The notes below the pieces were generated by a model. The model ran no database searches. It was not told the DNA's origin and was given only the letters and a program-made list of their open reading frames with translations. This document shows, piece by piece, positions 4,522 through 5,057 of a DNA stretch of 5,057 bases (position 1 is the first letter of the stretch; every line of letters starts with the position of its first letter). Both the position numbers and the translations under genes were made by a program. This stretch comes from Haloferacaceae archaeon (GTDB lineage: Archaea; Halobacteriota; Halobacteria; Halobacteriales; Haloferacaceae): positions 1 through 5,057 of the forward strand of contig JAQCMZ010000346.1 of the NCBI GenBank assembly GCA_028274825.1. The letters run 5' to 3'.

Positions 4522-5057
4522 TCAGTAAACTGGCGGAACCAGGAGCATTAGTGCCTCTAGCCGGACAGGAACGGGTATGCACGAGAGCCGTCCTGCCTTC
4601 GGCCAGAGGCTATCGGAACTTGCGGAACTGGGCGTAATAGAATTTCGGCCCGAGCCGCTCGACGCCATCGTCGAGCGGCGTCTCAAGACGATCTGGGAGG
4701 AGCGTTCCTGTCCAAACTGTGGCGCAGACAGTCTCCACGCCCTCAACGGCTCTGACCGCATCTGGTGTGGCCGCTGTGACTGGAAAACCACATACACGCG
4801 AGGCACACCCTTCTACGATTCGGAACTCACCCCCGGTGAGTTCCTCATCGCCTTCATTCTCTACGCTGACACACTGCTCAGCATTACCCAAATCGCTGGT
4901 CTCCTCTTACCGTGTTACACGACGCTTCACGACCAGCTCAGAGAGGTCGAAACCGCGTTTTCTCGGGGATTTCCGACTGTCTGGGAGCGCATCTCCCAGA
5001 CAGTCGATGGGCCAACACAGGTCGATGAAACACAGCAGGTGTGTTCAGGCTTCAAAG
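4522..5057 (+). mobile_element. Left part of an IS1595-family insertion sequence (cut by window edge)
   Basis: The element is defined by its transposase gene. Its left boundary is not resolved. The HNH frame on the other strand stops being recognisable at about 4521, and the transposase ATG is at 4577, so the left inverted repeat should lie between about 4515 and 4565. CAGT-AA-ACTG (4523-4532) and the segment up to GTGCCTCTAG (4551-4560) are candidate terminal sequence. The right end and target duplication are beyond the window. Confidence 0.55.
4577..5057 (+). CDS. IS1595-family transposase, N-terminal 160 residues (runs off the window)
   Basis: The frame is open from ATG 4577 to the window end. 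AGGA (4567-4570) lies 6 nt upstream as a ribosome binding site. Residues 45-67 form a zinc ribbon (CPNCG at 45-49, WCGRC at 63-67; C45, C48, C64, C67), the N-terminal DNA-binding element of IS1595/ISH4-type transposases. Residues ~76-145 (GTPFYDSELTPGEFLIAFIL) are the helical linker with the conserved pattern following the ribbon. VDET at 149-152 supplies the first catalytic aspartate (D150) of the DDE/DDN-type nuclease, followed by SGFK, close to the family's SGYKG. The later catalytic residues are outside the window. The enzyme would cut and join its own IS ends in the cell. Nothing seen so far is broken. Orientation is opposite to the HNH gene it abuts. Confidence 0.9.
   Translation, partial: MHESRPAFGQRLSELAELGVIEFRPEPLDAIVERRLKTIWEERSCPNCGADSLHALNGSDRIWCGRCDWKTTYTRGTPFYDSELTPGEFLIAFILYADTLLSITQIAGLLLPCYTTLHDQLREVETAFSRGFPTVWERISQTVDGPTQVDETQQVCSGFK

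Noticed and set aside
4099..4551. Plus-strand 150-codon frame opposite the HNH gene
   Set aside because: The HNH motifs on the minus strand fix the coding strand. The long plus frame follows from GC-rich codon bias.
4522..4891. Minus-strand frames opposite the transposase
   Set aside because: The plus strand carries the zinc ribbon and VDET motifs of an IS1595 transposase in one unbroken frame.
1..5057. tRNA or rRNA genes
   Set aside because: I saw no TPsiC-like loop with a matching acceptor stem and no conserved rRNA segments in either orientation.

Overview
The window looks like accessory or mobile DNA from a halophilic archaeon (class Halobacteria). The predicted proteins are strongly acidic (Asp/Glu-rich, few Lys). 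Several starts have AT-rich TATA-like boxes placed for leaderless or near-leaderless archaeal transcripts. The recognisable families (archaeal ATPase with DUF234, acidic winged-helix regulator, HNH_3 endonuclease, IS1595-type transposase) are common in haloarchaeal plasmids and genomic islands. I cannot name the species, or tell plasmid from chromosome.

Left part (1-1082). The minus strand carries the last ~120 codons of a UvrD/Rep-like (SF1) helicase. It still holds motif VI (VGITRA) but has lost everything upstream, so it is a gene remnant. The next ~170 bases have no convincing gene and contain several small perfect inverted repeats. A weak minus-strand ORF (559-750) then overlaps the start of a plausible plus-strand acidic protein of unknown function (741-1082).

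Centre (1083-3251). An intergenic region ends in a 15-bp tandem repeat (about 3.5 units, 1184-1235) directly upstream of a TATA-like box and of a 463-residue P-loop ATPase. This ATPase carries a DUF234 C-terminus with a PD-(D/E)XK-like nuclease pattern. A convergent minus-strand gene encodes an acidic winged-helix regulator whose promoter lies back to back with the next unit.

Right part (3252-5057). A 55-residue acidic ORF with a strong Shine-Dalgarno overlaps (ATGA) a second small gene that is broken by an in-frame TAA at codon 30. A short orphan open frame follows. Next, on the minus strand, is an HNH endonuclease gene with two C-terminal helix-turn-helix units. Its coding sequence extends 40 codons upstream of the first ATG and then hits a TGA close to where an IS1595-family insertion sequence begins. 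The transposase ATG is at 4577 and its gene runs off the right edge.

Overall the window is a mosaic of intact accessory genes (ATPase-DUF234, winged-helix regulator, 55-aa ORF) between remnants (helicase tail, broken small ORF, 5'-truncated HNH gene), with at least one IS. I see no convincing complete new system. The best candidates for follow-up are the ATPase-nuclease with its repeat-bearing promoter, and the divergent regulator/small-ORF pair.
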